Assembly (NCBI GenBank): GCA_964478025.1
Contig: CAYZGK010000014.1
Location: forward strand, 1-42,612
From: UBA3700 sp964478025
GTDB lineage: Bacteria > Bacillota > Clostridia > Christensenellales > UBA3700
Direction: 5' to 3'
Length of the DNA stretch: 42,612 bases
Shown here in pieces: positions 31,730-39,795 of this stretch. The number at the start of each line of letters is the position of its first letter. Position 1 is the stretch's first letter. Made by a program: the position numbers and the translations under genes. The notes under the pieces are model-generated. The model was not told the DNA's origin and did not search any database. It was given only the letters and a program-made list of their open reading frames with translations.

Positions 31730-32098
31730 ATGATTACTAAGATTAATAAAAATGAAGTTAGACAAAAAAGACATCAAAGAGTAAGAAATAAGATTTCAGG
31801 TACTGCTGAAAGACCTCGTTTCAACGTTTATAGATCTACAGCTAACATCTATGTTCAAATTATTGATGATGTTGCTGCTAAGACTCTAGTTTCTTGCTCA
31901 ACTGTAGATAAAGATATGGTTAAGGCTGTTGCTAAGTTATCTAAAACAGATGCTGCTAAATTAGTTGGCGAAACAGTTGCTAAAAAAGCTTTAGCTGCAG
32001 GAATTGAAGAAGTTGTTTTCGATAGAGGTGGCTATCTTTACACAGGTCGTGTAATGGCAGTTGCTGATGGTGCCAGAGAAGCTGGCTTAAAATTCTAA
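31730..32098 (+). CDS. rplR: 50S ribosomal protein L18
   Basis: 122 residues. L18 binds 5S rRNA together with L5. It shows KRHQRVRNKISGTAERPRFN, VYRSTANIYVQIIDD, AKLVGETVAKKALAAGIEEV and VFDRGGYLYTGRVMAVADGA. AGGAG lies upstream of the ATG with a somewhat long spacing. Confidence 0.98.
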   Translation: MITKINKNEVRQKRHQRVRNKISGTAERPRFNVYRSTANIYVQIIDDVAAKTLVSCSTVDKDMVKAVAKLSKTDAAKLVGETVAKKALAAGIEEVVFDRGGYLYTGRVMAVADGAREAGLKF

Positions 32099-32113
32099 GG
32101 AGGGTTTCTTAAA

Positions 32114-32626
32114 ATGGCTAAAAGAGAAAATAAATTTCAAAAAGAAGAAAGTGAATTACTTAATAGATTAGTTCATGTTAATAGAGTAACTAAGGTTGTT
32201 AAGGGTGGTAGAACAATGAAGTTTGCTGCTCTAATCGTAGTAGGTGATGGTAATGGTTCTGTAGGTATCGGAATGGGTAAAGCTGCAGAAGTTCCAGAAG
32301 CTATTAAGAAAGCTACAGCTGCTGCTAAGAACAACATGACAAAGATTGCTTTAGTTGGTACAACTATTCCTCATGAAGTTCAAGGTGAGTTTGGTTCAGG
32401 TAAAGTTATTTTAATCCCAGCTGCTGAAGGTACTGGAGTTATCGCTGGTGGTCCAGTTCGTTTAATTCTAGAAGTTGCTGGTATTAAAGATATTCGTACA
32501 AAGTCTTTAGGTTCAAATAACCCAATCAACTGCGTTAAGGCAACATTCGATGGACTATGCAAATTAAGAACAGCAGAACAAATTGCAGCATTACGTGGTA
32601 AAACAGTTGCTGAAATTAAGGCTTAA
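32114..32626 (+). CDS. rpsE: 30S ribosomal protein S5
   Basis: 170 residues. S5 affects decoding fidelity and mRNA unwinding. It has LLNRLVHVNRVTKVVKGGRT, then FAALIVVGDGNGSVGIGMGK, then IPHEVQGEFGSGKVILIPAA, and the KSLGSNNPINCVKATFDGLC end. AAGGAGGG lies upstream of the ATG. Confidence 0.98.
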   Translation: MAKRENKFQKEESELLNRLVHVNRVTKVVKGGRTMKFAALIVVGDGNGSVGIGMGKAAEVPEAIKKATAAAKNNMTKIALVGTTIPHEVQGEFGSGKVILIPAAEGTGVIAGGPVRLILEVAGIKDIRTKSLGSNNPINCVKATFDGLCKLRTAEQIAALRGKTVAEIKA

Positions 32627-32637
32627 GGAGGCGCAAA

Positions 32638-32811
32638 ATGTTGAAAGTTACATTAAAGAAAAGTACAATCGCTTGTACAAAGAAACAAAAAGACACAGTA
32701 GCAGCTTTAGGTTTACATAAGCCTGGCGATAGCAATAAAATCCCTGACAATGCATGTTCTCAAGGCATGATCAAGGTTGTTTCACACATGGTTAGTGTTG
32801 AACAAGAATAA
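32638..32811 (+). CDS. rpmD: 50S ribosomal protein L30
   Basis: 57 residues: MLKVTLKKSTIACTKKQKD, then TVAALGLHKPGDSNKIPDN, ending VVSHMVSVEQE. The family features are the first strand followed by a basic helix and the LGL.K..... turn. AAGGAGG lies 6 nt before the ATG, and the gene fits exactly between rpsE and rplO, as in other spc operons. Confidence 0.96.
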   Translation: MLKVTLKKSTIACTKKQKDTVAALGLHKPGDSNKIPDNACSQGMIKVVSHMVSVEQE

Positions 32812-32823
32812 TTAGGAGGACAT

Positions 32824-33267
32824 ATGAAGTTAGAAAATATGCATCCAAGCGCTGGAGCAAAAACAAGCGCAAGAAGATTAGGAAGAGGTATCGGTTCTGG
32901 TTTAGGTAAAACATCAGGAAAAGGTCATAAGGGTCAATGGGCTCGTTCTGGCGGTGGTGTTAGACCTGGATTCGAAGGTGGACAAATGCCTTTAACAAGA
33001 CGTCTTCCAAAACATGGTTTTAAAAATTATTTTGCTAAAGTATATACAATCGTTAACGTTTGTGATTTAGAAAAATTAGATAATGGTACTGAGGTTACTC
33101 CAGAAGTATTATTAAATAACGGAATTATCAGCAAGATTGAAGCTTGCGGAGTTAAGGTTTTAGGAAAAGGAACTTTAACAAAGAAATTAGTTGTTAAGGC
33201 TAATAAATTCACAAAGTCAGCTGTTGAAGCAATTGAAAAAGCAGGTGGCACAGTAGAGGTACTATAA
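32824..33267 (+). CDS. rplO: 50S ribosomal protein L15
   Basis: 147 residues. L15 is a late assembly protein with a long basic N-terminal arm: ARRLGRGIGSGLGKTSGKGH, KGQWARSGGGVRPGFEGGQM and PLTRRLPKHGFKN. The C-terminal half has KSAVEAIEKAGGTVEVL. AGGAGG precedes the ATG, and the stop shares one base with the secY ATG. Confidence 0.98.
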   Translation: MKLENMHPSAGAKTSARRLGRGIGSGLGKTSGKGHKGQWARSGGGVRPGFEGGQMPLTRRLPKHGFKNYFAKVYTIVNVCDLEKLDNGTEVTPEVLLNNGIISKIEACGVKVLGKGTLTKKLVVKANKFTKSAVEAIEKAGGTVEVL

Positions 33268-34592
33268 TGTGGCAAAGATTAATTAATGCCTTTAGCGATA
33301 AGGAAATTAGAAGAAAAATGCTATTCTCACTAGCTATATTGCTAGTGTTCAGAATTGGCTGCTATATTCCAATCCCAGGCATTAGCTATAGCACTATTTC
33401 AAGTGCTGTTGGTGATAGCAATTCCTTGTTAAGTTTGATGAGTTTAATGAGCGGTGGATCATTACAATATGGTACATTCTTCGCTCTTGGTGTATTACCA
33501 TTTATTAACAGTTACATTATTATGCAATTGTTAACACTAGTAATCCCAGCTCTAGATAGATTATCTAAGCAAGGAGATGATGGTCGTAATAAAATTACGA
33601 TGATTACAAGATATATTGCTATCTTATTAGCTATTATCCAAGGTATTGGTATAGTTGTTACTTATCATAATTCAGGTATTTTAGATACTTTCATGGGTGA
33701 AAAGACAGAATGGTTCACAGGAATGTATGTAATTATAATGCTTACAGCAGGTGCTTGTTTAGTTATGTGGTTAAGTGAAAGAATTACTGAATACGGAATT
33801 ACAAATGGTACATCATTAATCATCTTTATTGGTATTGTTGCTACGTTTGGTCAATCACTAATCAGTGCATTTAAACAAGTTTCAGAAAATTACACATACT
33901 TATGGAACATTTTTGGATACTTAATAGTTATAGTTTTATTATTCGCTTTGATCGTATTTATGGATGCTGGTGAAAGAAGAATTAAAGTTAACTATGCTAA
34001 ACAAGTAAAAGGAAATAAGATGTATGGTGGTCAATCAACATATATCCCAGTAAAGATTACAAGTGGTGGTGTTATGCCAATCATCTTTGCTTCAGCATTT
34101 ATGATGTTCCCACAAATAATTGTATCTTTCCTTGATACAACATCAGGTTTCTACACATTCTATTACAAATACTTATATGCTTCAGGTAACTGGGCAAATG
34201 GTTATTGGGTAGGAAACGTAGTTTATTACTTGTTTATGTTTATCTTTGTAATTTTCTTCTCATACTTCTATTCACAAATTCAATTTAACCCACAAGATGT
34301 TGCAAGAAATCTTCAACAATATGGTGGAACAATTTTAGGAGTAAGACCAGGAAAAGCTACATCTGATTATTTAGCAACAATTAATAATCGTATTGTATTA
34401 TTCGGTGCTTTATTCTTAGCTTTCATTGCTATTATCCCAGCATTAATATTTAATGCAATTGGTGGTGAAATCGGTTTAACAAGTGCATTCTCTGCAACAG
34501 GTATGTTAATCGTAGTTTCAGTAGCATTAGAGTTAGATAAGCAATTAGAAACACAATATATGGCAAAGCATTACAAAGGATTCTTAAAATAA
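33267..34592 (+). CDS. secY: Protein translocase channel SecY
   Basis: 441 residues with ten predicted membrane helices, the channel through which preproteins cross or enter the cytoplasmic membrane. Visible are the first helix after NAFSDKEIRRKMLFSL, the plug region IPGISYSTI, the conserved GVLPFINSYIIMQLL, the cytoplasmic loop GERRIKVNYAKQ with GGQSTYIPVKITSGGVMPIIFA, and NLQQYGGTILGVRPGKAT. It overlaps rplO and adk by one base each, so its translation depends on its neighbours. Confidence 0.98.
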   Translation: MWQRLINAFSDKEIRRKMLFSLAILLVFRIGCYIPIPGISYSTISSAVGDSNSLLSLMSLMSGGSLQYGTFFALGVLPFINSYIIMQLLTLVIPALDRLSKQGDDGRNKITMITRYIAILLAIIQGIGIVVTYHNSGILDTFMGEKTEWFTGMYVIIMLTAGACLVMWLSERITEYGITNGTSLIIFIGIVATFGQSLISAFKQVSENYTYLWNIFGYLIVIVLLFALIVFMDAGERRIKVNYAKQVKGNKMYGGQSTYIPVKITSGGVMPIIFASAFMMFPQIIVSFLDTTSGFYTFYYKYLYASGNWANGYWVGNVVYYLFMFIFVIFFSYFYSQIQFNPQDVARNLQQYGGTILGVRPGKATSDYLATINNRIVLFGALFLAFIAIIPALIFNAIGGEIGLTSAFSATGMLIVVSVALELDKQLETQYMAKHYKGFLK

Positions 34593-35224
34593 TGAAGAAA
34601 CTAGGTTTAGTATTTTTAGGAGCCCCAGGTGCAGGAAAGGGCACTCAAGCTACAAAAATATGTGAAAAGTATAATATTCCTCATATCTCAACAGGAGATA
34701 TATTAAGAGCGAATATTAAAGCCGGAACTCCACTTGGGCTACAAGCTAAAGCTATTATAGACAAAGGCCAATTAGTTCCTGATGAAGTTGTAATAGGCTT
34801 AATGAAAGATAGACTTTCTAAGGAAGATTGTAAGGGAGGTTATTTATTAGATGGCTTCCCAAGAACAATCGAGCAAGCAAAAGCATTAGATACTTTTGAG
34901 CAAGTATCAATGGCAATCAACATTGCAGTTAATGAAGATGAGGTTGTTGATCGTATTGCTGGAAGAAGAATGTGTGCTTGTGGAGAAAGTTATCATATCT
35001 CTACATATAACAAAGATACATGTGCAAAATGTGGTGGAAAGTTATATCAAAGAGATGATGATAAACCTCAAACAGTAAAAGCAAGATTGGAAGTCTATAA
35101 TAAGCAAACAGCTCCACTAATTGAATATTATGATAAGAAAAATATCTTATATACAGTAGATGGAAGCCAAGATATTCAAGTTGTAACAGCGTCTATTGAA
35201 AAGGTAATTAATGATAACAATTAA
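34592..35224 (+). CDS. adk: Adenylate kinase, zinc-LID type
   Basis: 210 residues. Interconverts ATP and AMP with two ADP. The P-loop is GAPGAGKGTQ near residue 10, the AMP-binding segment has STGDILR, and DGFPRTIEQA follows. The LID domain carries four cysteines (RMCACGESYH and CAKCGGKLY), the zinc-binding form typical of Gram-positive bacteria. It overlaps secY by one base and map by 14 bases. Confidence 0.97.
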   Translation: MKKLGLVFLGAPGAGKGTQATKICEKYNIPHISTGDILRANIKAGTPLGLQAKAIIDKGQLVPDEVVIGLMKDRLSKEDCKGGYLLDGFPRTIEQAKALDTFEQVSMAINIAVNEDEVVDRIAGRRMCACGESYHISTYNKDTCAKCGGKLYQRDDDKPQTVKARLEVYNKQTAPLIEYYDKKNILYTVDGSQDIQVVTASIEKVINDNN

Positions 35225-36008
35225 ATCTATTGATGAAATTGACTTAATGCGCAAAGCAAATCAAATTGACAGAGATTGTCTAGAGATGCTTGGAGAGCAT
35301 GTAAAGCCTGGCGTAACAACAAAAGAATTAGACAAACTTGCATATGATTTTATAAAAAAGCATAATGCAGAACCATCATTTTTAGGATTTGAAGGTTTCC
35401 CGGGATCTATTTGTGCTTCAATAAATGAAGAAGTAGTTCATGGAATACCATCAAAGAAAAGACATCTTGAAGAAGGGGATATAATCTCTATTGATTGTGG
35501 AACTATCTATAAAGGATATCAAGGTGATGCAGCAAGAACATTCCTAGTTGGAAATGTAGCTCCTGAAATCAAGAAACTAGTTGATGTAACACAACAAAGT
35601 TTTTTTGAAGGTATAAGAGATTTAAAAGCAGGAGTTAGATTAGGCGATTTAGGACATGCTATACAATCATATACAGAAGGGTTTGGTTTTGGCGTAGTAA
35701 GAGATTTAGTTGGACATGGTATTGGAAGAGAGATGCATGAAGATCCATCCGTTCCAAACTATGGAACTCCAGGAAGAGGTTTTAGATTACGCGAAAATAT
35801 GACAATAGCCATAGAACCTATGATAACATTAGGAACATGGAAAGTATGGCAACTTGAAGATGGTTGGACAATTGTAACTCAGGATAATAAACCTGCAGCT
35901 CACTATGAAAATACAGTTTGGATTAGAGAAGATGGAGTTGAGGTATTATCTTTAAATGAAGAAGATAAAAAAACCTTAGGAAAATTGTACAACATAGAAT
36001 TAATATAA
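35211..36008 (+). CDS. map: Methionine aminopeptidase, type I
   Basis: 265 residues. Removes the initiator methionine. The five metal ligands are visible: the Asp of SIDCGTIYKGYQGD, the Asp of GDAARTF, the His of GHGIGREMHEDP, the Glu of AIEPMITLG and the Glu of HYENTVW. The substrate-side histidine is in EEVVHGIPS. The ATG at 35211 lies inside adk and there is no separate ribosome binding site with good spacing, so translation is probably coupled. Confidence 0.97.
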   Translation: MITIKSIDEIDLMRKANQIDRDCLEMLGEHVKPGVTTKELDKLAYDFIKKHNAEPSFLGFEGFPGSICASINEEVVHGIPSKKRHLEEGDIISIDCGTIYKGYQGDAARTFLVGNVAPEIKKLVDVTQQSFFEGIRDLKAGVRLGDLGHAIQSYTEGFGFGVVRDLVGHGIGREMHEDPSVPNYGTPGRGFRLRENMTIAIEPMITLGTWKVWQLEDGWTIVTQDNKPAAHYENTVWIREDGVEVLSLNEEDKKTLGKLYNIELI

Positions 36009-36029
36009 TAAAAATTTTAGGAGGTATCG

Positions 36030-36251
36030 ATGTCTAAAGAAGATGTTATTGAAGCAGAGGGAGTAGTAGTTGAGGTACTACCAAACACAGAATTTAAGGT
36101 TAAGTTGACAAACAATGCAATTATTAAAGCTTATTTATCTGGTAAACTTAGAAAAAATTTCATCAAGATTGTAGAAGGAGATACTGTAAAAGTTGAACTT
36201 AGTCCATATGATTTAACAAAAGGAAGAATCACTTGGAGAAACAAAAATTAG
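36030..36251 (+). CDS. infA: Translation initiation factor IF-1
   Basis: 73 residues forming a single OB fold that binds the 30S A site. It shows MSKEDVIEAEGVVVEVLPNT, then FKVKLTNNAIIKAYLSGKLR, then the conserved GDTVKVELSPYDLTKGRITW. AGGAGG lies upstream of the ATG. As in many Bacillota, it lies between map and rpmJ. Confidence 0.98.
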   Translation: MSKEDVIEAEGVVVEVLPNTEFKVKLTNNAIIKAYLSGKLRKNFIKIVEGDTVKVELSPYDLTKGRITWRNKN

Positions 36252-36263
36252 GAGGATCGAATA

Positions 36264-36380
36264 ATGAAAGTTAGACCATCAGTTAAACCTATTTGCGACA
36301 AATGTAAGGTAATCAAGAGAAACGGAAAGGTAATGGTTATCTGTGCTAAATACAAAAAGCATAAGCAAGTTCAAGGTTAA
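36264..36380 (+). CDS. rpmJ: 50S ribosomal protein L36, zinc type
   Basis: 38 residues: MKVRPSVKPICDKCKVIKRN, then GKVMVICAKYKKHKQVQG. The zinc ligands are C11, C14, C27 and H33. GGAGG lies 8 nt before the ATG. It is the last gene before the second promoter region of the block. Confidence 0.97.
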   Translation: MKVRPSVKPICDKCKVIKRNGKVMVICAKYKKHKQVQG

Positions 36381-36406
36381 TATAGAAAATAAAAACTAGA
36401 AAGAAT

Positions 36407-36432
36407 GACAATATGAAAAACCTCATATTGTC
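36407..36432 (+). terminator. Perfect hairpin after rpmJ
   Basis: GACAATATGA (36407-36416) pairs with TCATATTGTC (36423-36432) around a 6-base loop. Only GTTGTTTCG follows, so termination would be partial, or it may be a processing site between the two parts of the ribosomal operon. Confidence 0.55.
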
Positions 36433-36468
36433 GTTGTTTCGACTTATAGAAAAATGACATTAAAACGT

Positions 36469-36497
36469 TTGCGAATAAAATATTTTAATGCTATAAT
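36469..36497 (+). promoter_or_regulatory. Second ribosomal promoter, before rpsM
   Basis: TTGCGA (36469-36474) and consensus TATAAT (36492-36497) have a 17-base spacer. The expected transcription start near 36504 gives a leader of about 147 bases before rpsM. Confidence 0.7.
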
Positions 36498-36503
36498 ACT
36501 TTG

Positions 36504-36650
36504 GTTAATATAGACAAATATCGACTTTTTTAATAGCGGCAAAGGGTTATCTCATTCCAATTTTACAGGTAATCTATCATTAAAAAACCCGATTATGAGT
36601 GCGTATTAAATAAAAAAACAAAAAATTGATTACAGATTGGAGGTAGTTAA
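36504..36650 (+). promoter_or_regulatory. Alpha-operon leader with possible pseudoknot
   Basis: GGGTT (36544-36548) can pair with AACCC (36586-36590), and CTCAT (36551-36555) with ATGAG (36595-36599). The order of these arms is that of a pseudoknot. The E. coli alpha-operon leader is a pseudoknot bound by S4, and rpsD lies in this operon. Both helices are only 5 pairs, so chance is possible. GGAGG before rpsM closes the leader. Confidence 0.35.
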
Positions 36651-37022
36651 ATGGCTCGTATTGCCGGAGTGGATTTACCACGCGAAAAGAGAGTAGAAAT
36701 CGGTCTTACATACATTTATGGTATTGGAAGACAAACATCTAACAAGATCCTAGCTGCTACTGGAATTTCTCCAGACATCAGAGTTAAGGATTTGACAGAT
36801 GAGCAAGCTGATACTATCCGTTCTTATATTGATGCTAACAACATATTAGTTGAAGGTGATTTAAGACGTGAAGTTAAGTTAAACATTAAGAGATTACAAG
36901 AAATTGGATGTTACAGAGGCGTTAGACATCGTAAGGGATTACCAGTAAGAGGTCAAAGCACAAAGCAAAACGCTCGTACATGTAAAGGTCCAAAGAAGAC
37001 AGTAAGTCGTAGTAAGAAATAG
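36651..37022 (+). CDS. rpsM: 30S ribosomal protein S13
   Basis: 123 residues. S13 forms bridges from the 30S head to the 50S subunit. It starts MARIAGVDLPREKRVEIGLT, has YIYGIGRQTSNKILAATGIS, and ends with the basic RGVRHRKGLPVRGQSTKQNA followed by RTCKGPKKTV. TTGGAGG lies upstream of the ATG. Confidence 0.98.
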   Translation: MARIAGVDLPREKRVEIGLTYIYGIGRQTSNKILAATGISPDIRVKDLTDEQADTIRSYIDANNILVEGDLRREVKLNIKRLQEIGCYRGVRHRKGLPVRGQSTKQNARTCKGPKKTVSRSKK

Positions 37023-37035
37023 GAGGAGTTAAATT

Positions 37036-37437
37036 ATGGCAACAGCAAAAACAAGCACAACAGCTAAAAAGCGTAATGCAAGTAAGCGTCGTGTTGAAAA
37101 GGGCCAAGTTCATATTCATAGCTCTTTCAACAACACTATAGTAACAATTACAGATACACAAGGTAACACAGTTAGCTGGTCAAGCGCTGGTAAATTAAAG
37201 TTACGTGGATCTAAGAAATCATCTGCATTTGCAGGCCAAATCGTTGCAGAAGATGCAGCTAAGGCAGCAGCAGATATGGGAATGAAGACAGTAGAAGTAT
37301 TCGTTAACGGTCCTGGTCAAGGAAGAGAAAGCGCTATCAGAGCTCTACAAGTTGTAGGTATGGAAGTTACAATGATTAAAGATGTTTCTCCAATTCCTCA
37401 CAATGGTTGTCGTCCACCAAAGCATAGAAGATTATAA
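37036..37437 (+). CDS. rpsK: 30S ribosomal protein S11
   Basis: 133 residues. S11 lies on the platform beside the Shine-Dalgarno helix. It has GQVHIHSSFNNTIVTITDTQ, then SSAGKLKLRGSKKSSAFAGQ, then NGPGQGRESAIRALQ, and the family ending PIPHNGCRPPKHRRL. AGGAGG precedes the ATG. Confidence 0.98.
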   Translation: MATAKTSTTAKKRNASKRRVEKGQVHIHSSFNNTIVTITDTQGNTVSWSSAGKLKLRGSKKSSAFAGQIVAEDAAKAAADMGMKTVEVFVNGPGQGRESAIRALQVVGMEVTMIKDVSPIPHNGCRPPKHRRL

Positions 37438-37455
37438 TTTCAGGAGGTAATAAAA

Positions 37456-38079
37456 ATGGCTAAGTATACAGGACCAGCATGTCGTTTATGTAGACGTGAA
37501 GGAGCAAAATTATTCTTAAAAGGCGAAAGATGTACTTCTGGAAAATGTTCTTTTGATAAGCGTTTAACACCTCCAGGACAACATGGAGCTGCTAAGAAGA
37601 AGACTTCAGACTATGCTGCACAATTAAGAGAAAAACAAAAAGCTAAGAGAATTTATGGATTATGCGAAAAACAATTCAAAGGTTATTTCGCAAAAGCTGA
37701 AAATATGCGTGGTATCACCGGTGAAAACATGTTAATCCTTCTTGAGAGAAGATTAGACAATGTTGTTTTCAGAATGGGAATTGCTTCATCAAGAGAGCAA
37801 GCTAGACAATTAGTTAACCATGCTACAATCACTGTTAATGGTAAGACAGTAAATATTCCTTCATATTTAGTAAAGAAGGGTGATGTTATTGCTGTTAAAG
37901 AAAACAAGCAAGATAAGGCTTACTACAAGGCAGTAAAGGAAGCAAAGGCTATCGGTTTAGTAAAGTGGGTTGAATTTGACAACGCTACATTAACAGGAAA
38001 AGTTGTTGAATTACCAACAAGAGAAGATATCACTCAACCAATCGCAGAACATATGATTGTCGAGTTATATTCTAAGTAA
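37456..38079 (+). CDS. rpsD: 30S ribosomal protein S4, zinc type
   Basis: 207 residues. S4 nucleates 30S assembly. The zinc-binding N-terminus has C9, C12, C26 and C31 (CRLCRREG and RCTSGKC). KRLTPPGQHGAAKKKTSDYA follows, and then the S4 RNA-binding domain NMLILLERRLDNVVFRMGIA and SREQARQLVNHATITVNGK. It sits between rpsK and rpoA, the classical alpha-operon position, whereas in B. subtilis rpsD lies elsewhere. AGGAGG precedes the ATG. Confidence 0.98.
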   Translation: MAKYTGPACRLCRREGAKLFLKGERCTSGKCSFDKRLTPPGQHGAAKKKTSDYAAQLREKQKAKRIYGLCEKQFKGYFAKAENMRGITGENMLILLERRLDNVVFRMGIASSREQARQLVNHATITVNGKTVNIPSYLVKKGDVIAVKENKQDKAYYKAVKEAKAIGLVKWVEFDNATLTGKVVELPTREDITQPIAEHMIVELYSK

Positions 38080-38123
38080 TACTAATTTTTAAATTTAAAA
38101 AACAAAAGTCGTTAAAATTAGTA
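38080..38123 (+). repeat. Inverted repeat between rpsD and rpoA
   Basis: TACTAATTTT (38080-38089) and AAAATTAGTA (38114-38123) are perfect inverted repeats separated by 24 bases. No T tract follows. It begins on the base after the rpsD stop and may protect or process the mRNA, or set the lower level of rpoA translation. Confidence 0.5.
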
Positions 38124-38147
38124 TAAAAATTAGGAGGAACAAAACGC

Positions 38148-39116
38148 ATGATAGAGATTAAGCAACCAGTTATTACATATAATCCAGTAGATGGTAACGA
38201 AAGAAAGATGGATTTCATAGTAGAGCCACTTGAAAGAGGTTTCGGTATTACACTTGGAAACAGTTTAAGAAGAATTCTTTTAGGAACACTACCAGGCGCA
38301 GCAGCAATTGGTATTAAAATTGAGGGTGCTACACATGAGTTTACTTGTATTCCTGGTGTTAAAGAAGATATTACAGATATCATCTTAAACATTAAAGGTT
38401 TAGCAGTTAAGGCAAACACATCAGATGAAAATTTCATCACAGTATGTAATATCAATAAACATGAAGCTGGTGTAGTTACAGCAAAAGATATTGTTTGTAA
38501 CTCAGATGTTGAAATTGTTAATCCAGATATGTATATTTGTACACTTGATGATAATGCAAGTTTAAATATGCAAATCATTATTGGCGTAGGTAGAGGTTAT
38601 GTTTCAGCTCGTGATCATAAGAAGAATCTAGCAAATGAATTTAATCAAGATGCAGCATATATTTCAATCGACTCAATATTTACTCCAGTTATAACAGCAA
38701 GTTATCAAGTAGAGCAAGCCAGAGTTGGTGGAGATATGTCTTATGAAAAATTAACAATATCTGTTGAAACAAACGGAACAAAGACACCAAAAGAAATTAT
38801 CAGTTTAGCAGCAAACTTAATGCAACAACATATTGTATTATTTACAGAGTTATCTGATTCAAGCAATATTATTAAAATGAATACTGGTGAAGTTAAAGAA
38901 GTTGAAGTTAAAGTATCACCAATTGAAGATTTAGATCTAAGTGTTAGAGCTTACAATGTTCTAAAGAGAATGAATATAAATACAATTCCAGAATTATGTG
39001 AGCATTCAGCTGAAGATTTAATGAAATCAAGAAACTTAGGAAAGAAGTCATTAGAAGAAATTATTGAAAAAATTGCTAAAATGAATCTTTCTTTAAAAAC
39101 AAAAGAAATCGACTAG
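38148..39116 (+). CDS. rpoA: RNA polymerase alpha subunit
   Basis: 322 residues. The N-terminal dimerisation domain shows FIVEPLERGFGITLGNSLRR and ILLGTLPGAAAIGIKIEGA. The C-terminal domain, which contacts promoters and regulators, has DLDLSVRAYNVLKRMNINTI and then SRNLGKKSLEEIIEKI. AGGAGG lies upstream with a somewhat long spacing before the ATG. Confidence 0.98.
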   Translation: MIEIKQPVITYNPVDGNERKMDFIVEPLERGFGITLGNSLRRILLGTLPGAAAIGIKIEGATHEFTCIPGVKEDITDIILNIKGLAVKANTSDENFITVCNINKHEAGVVTAKDIVCNSDVEIVNPDMYICTLDDNASLNMQIIIGVGRGYVSARDHKKNLANEFNQDAAYISIDSIFTPVITASYQVEQARVGGDMSYEKLTISVETNGTKTPKEIISLAANLMQQHIVLFTELSDSSNIIKMNTGEVKEVEVKVSPIEDLDLSVRAYNVLKRMNINTIPELCEHSAEDLMKSRNLGKKSLEEIIEKIAKMNLSLKTKEID

Positions 39117-39129
39117 GAGGTTATAGACT

Positions 39130-39663
39130 ATGGCAAATAGAAAATTAGGAAGAACAGCAGATGCTAGAATGGCCATCATAAAGAATTTAGCCTCTGAACT
39201 TTTCTGGAATGGACGTATCGAAACAACTTATGAAAGAGCTAAAGAAGTTCAAGCTTATGCTGAAAGATTATTAACAGCAGCTATTAATTCATATGAAGAT
39301 GTAGTAAAAGTTAAAAAGACAGTAAAAACAACAGACGGAAAAAGCGTTGAAGTTGAGTTTGTTAATGATGGTTCAAAGAAGCTAGCAGTTAGAAGAAAGT
39401 TAATGGGAAGCTTAAGAGATTTACAAGAATCAAAGAATGATGGTGAATCTAAGTCTGCTTATAACGAAAGAACTAAAGATGCTAAGCATCCTTTAATTGA
39501 AAAGATTTTCAGAGAATATGCTCCATTCTATGCTAAGAGAGCTGAATCTTTAGGACAAAAAGGTGGTTACACAAGAGTTCTAAGAAACGGTGAAAGAAGA
39601 GGAGATAATGCTGATAAAGCTATTCTAGAGTTTGTTAAAAATACAACTAAAGAATCTAAATAA
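39130..39663 (+). CDS. rplQ: 50S ribosomal protein L17 with two insertions
   Basis: 177 residues, against about 115-127 in Bacillus and E. coli. The core is clear: RKLGRTADARMAIIKNLASE, then RIETTYERAKEVQAYAERLL, and near the end GGYTRVLRNGERRGDNADKA followed by ILEFV. The extra length sits at about residues 57-80 (a charged segment with KTVKTTDGKSVEVEF) and about 96-118 (ESKNDGESKSAYNERTKDAK). AGGAGG lies upstream of the ATG. It is the last gene of the ribosomal block. The ecfA-ecfT-truA genes that often follow are absent. Confidence 0.96.
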   Translation: MANRKLGRTADARMAIIKNLASELFWNGRIETTYERAKEVQAYAERLLTAAINSYEDVVKVKKTVKTTDGKSVEVEFVNDGSKKLAVRRKLMGSLRDLQESKNDGESKSAYNERTKDAKHPLIEKIFREYAPFYAKRAESLGQKGGYTRVLRNGERRGDNADKAILEFVKNTTKESK

Positions 39664-39692
39664 TTGTAATTTTACAAACAAAACATTATAAT
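39664..39692 (+). promoter_or_regulatory. gdhA leader promoter
   Basis: TTGTAA (39664-39669) and consensus TATAAT (39687-39692) have a 17-base spacer, starting just after the rplQ stop. Transcription would start near 39699, upstream of the terminator hairpin at 39719. No other promoter is visible between that hairpin and gdhA. Confidence 0.6.
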
Positions 39693-39718
39693 AAAAGAAA
39701 TAAATAAGTAATCAATGG

Positions 39719-39761
39719 CTGATTAATCAATTATTTATATTGGTTAATCAGTTATTTTTTT
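39719..39761 (+). terminator. Terminator or attenuator between rplQ and gdhA
   Basis: CTGATTAATCAA (39719-39730) pairs with TTGGTTAATCAG (39740-39751) over 12 positions with one wobble. TTA and seven Ts follow. It can end the ribosomal transcript and also attenuate a transcript begun at the promoter just upstream. Confidence 0.8.
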
Positions 39762-39795
39762 ATAAAAAAAAGAAAAAACATAGGAGGACTCAAAA

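Noticed and set aside
38072..38578. 168-residue minus-strand frame opposite rpoA
   Set aside because: It fully overlaps the start of rpoA, has no ribosome binding site, and its sequence shows no domain.
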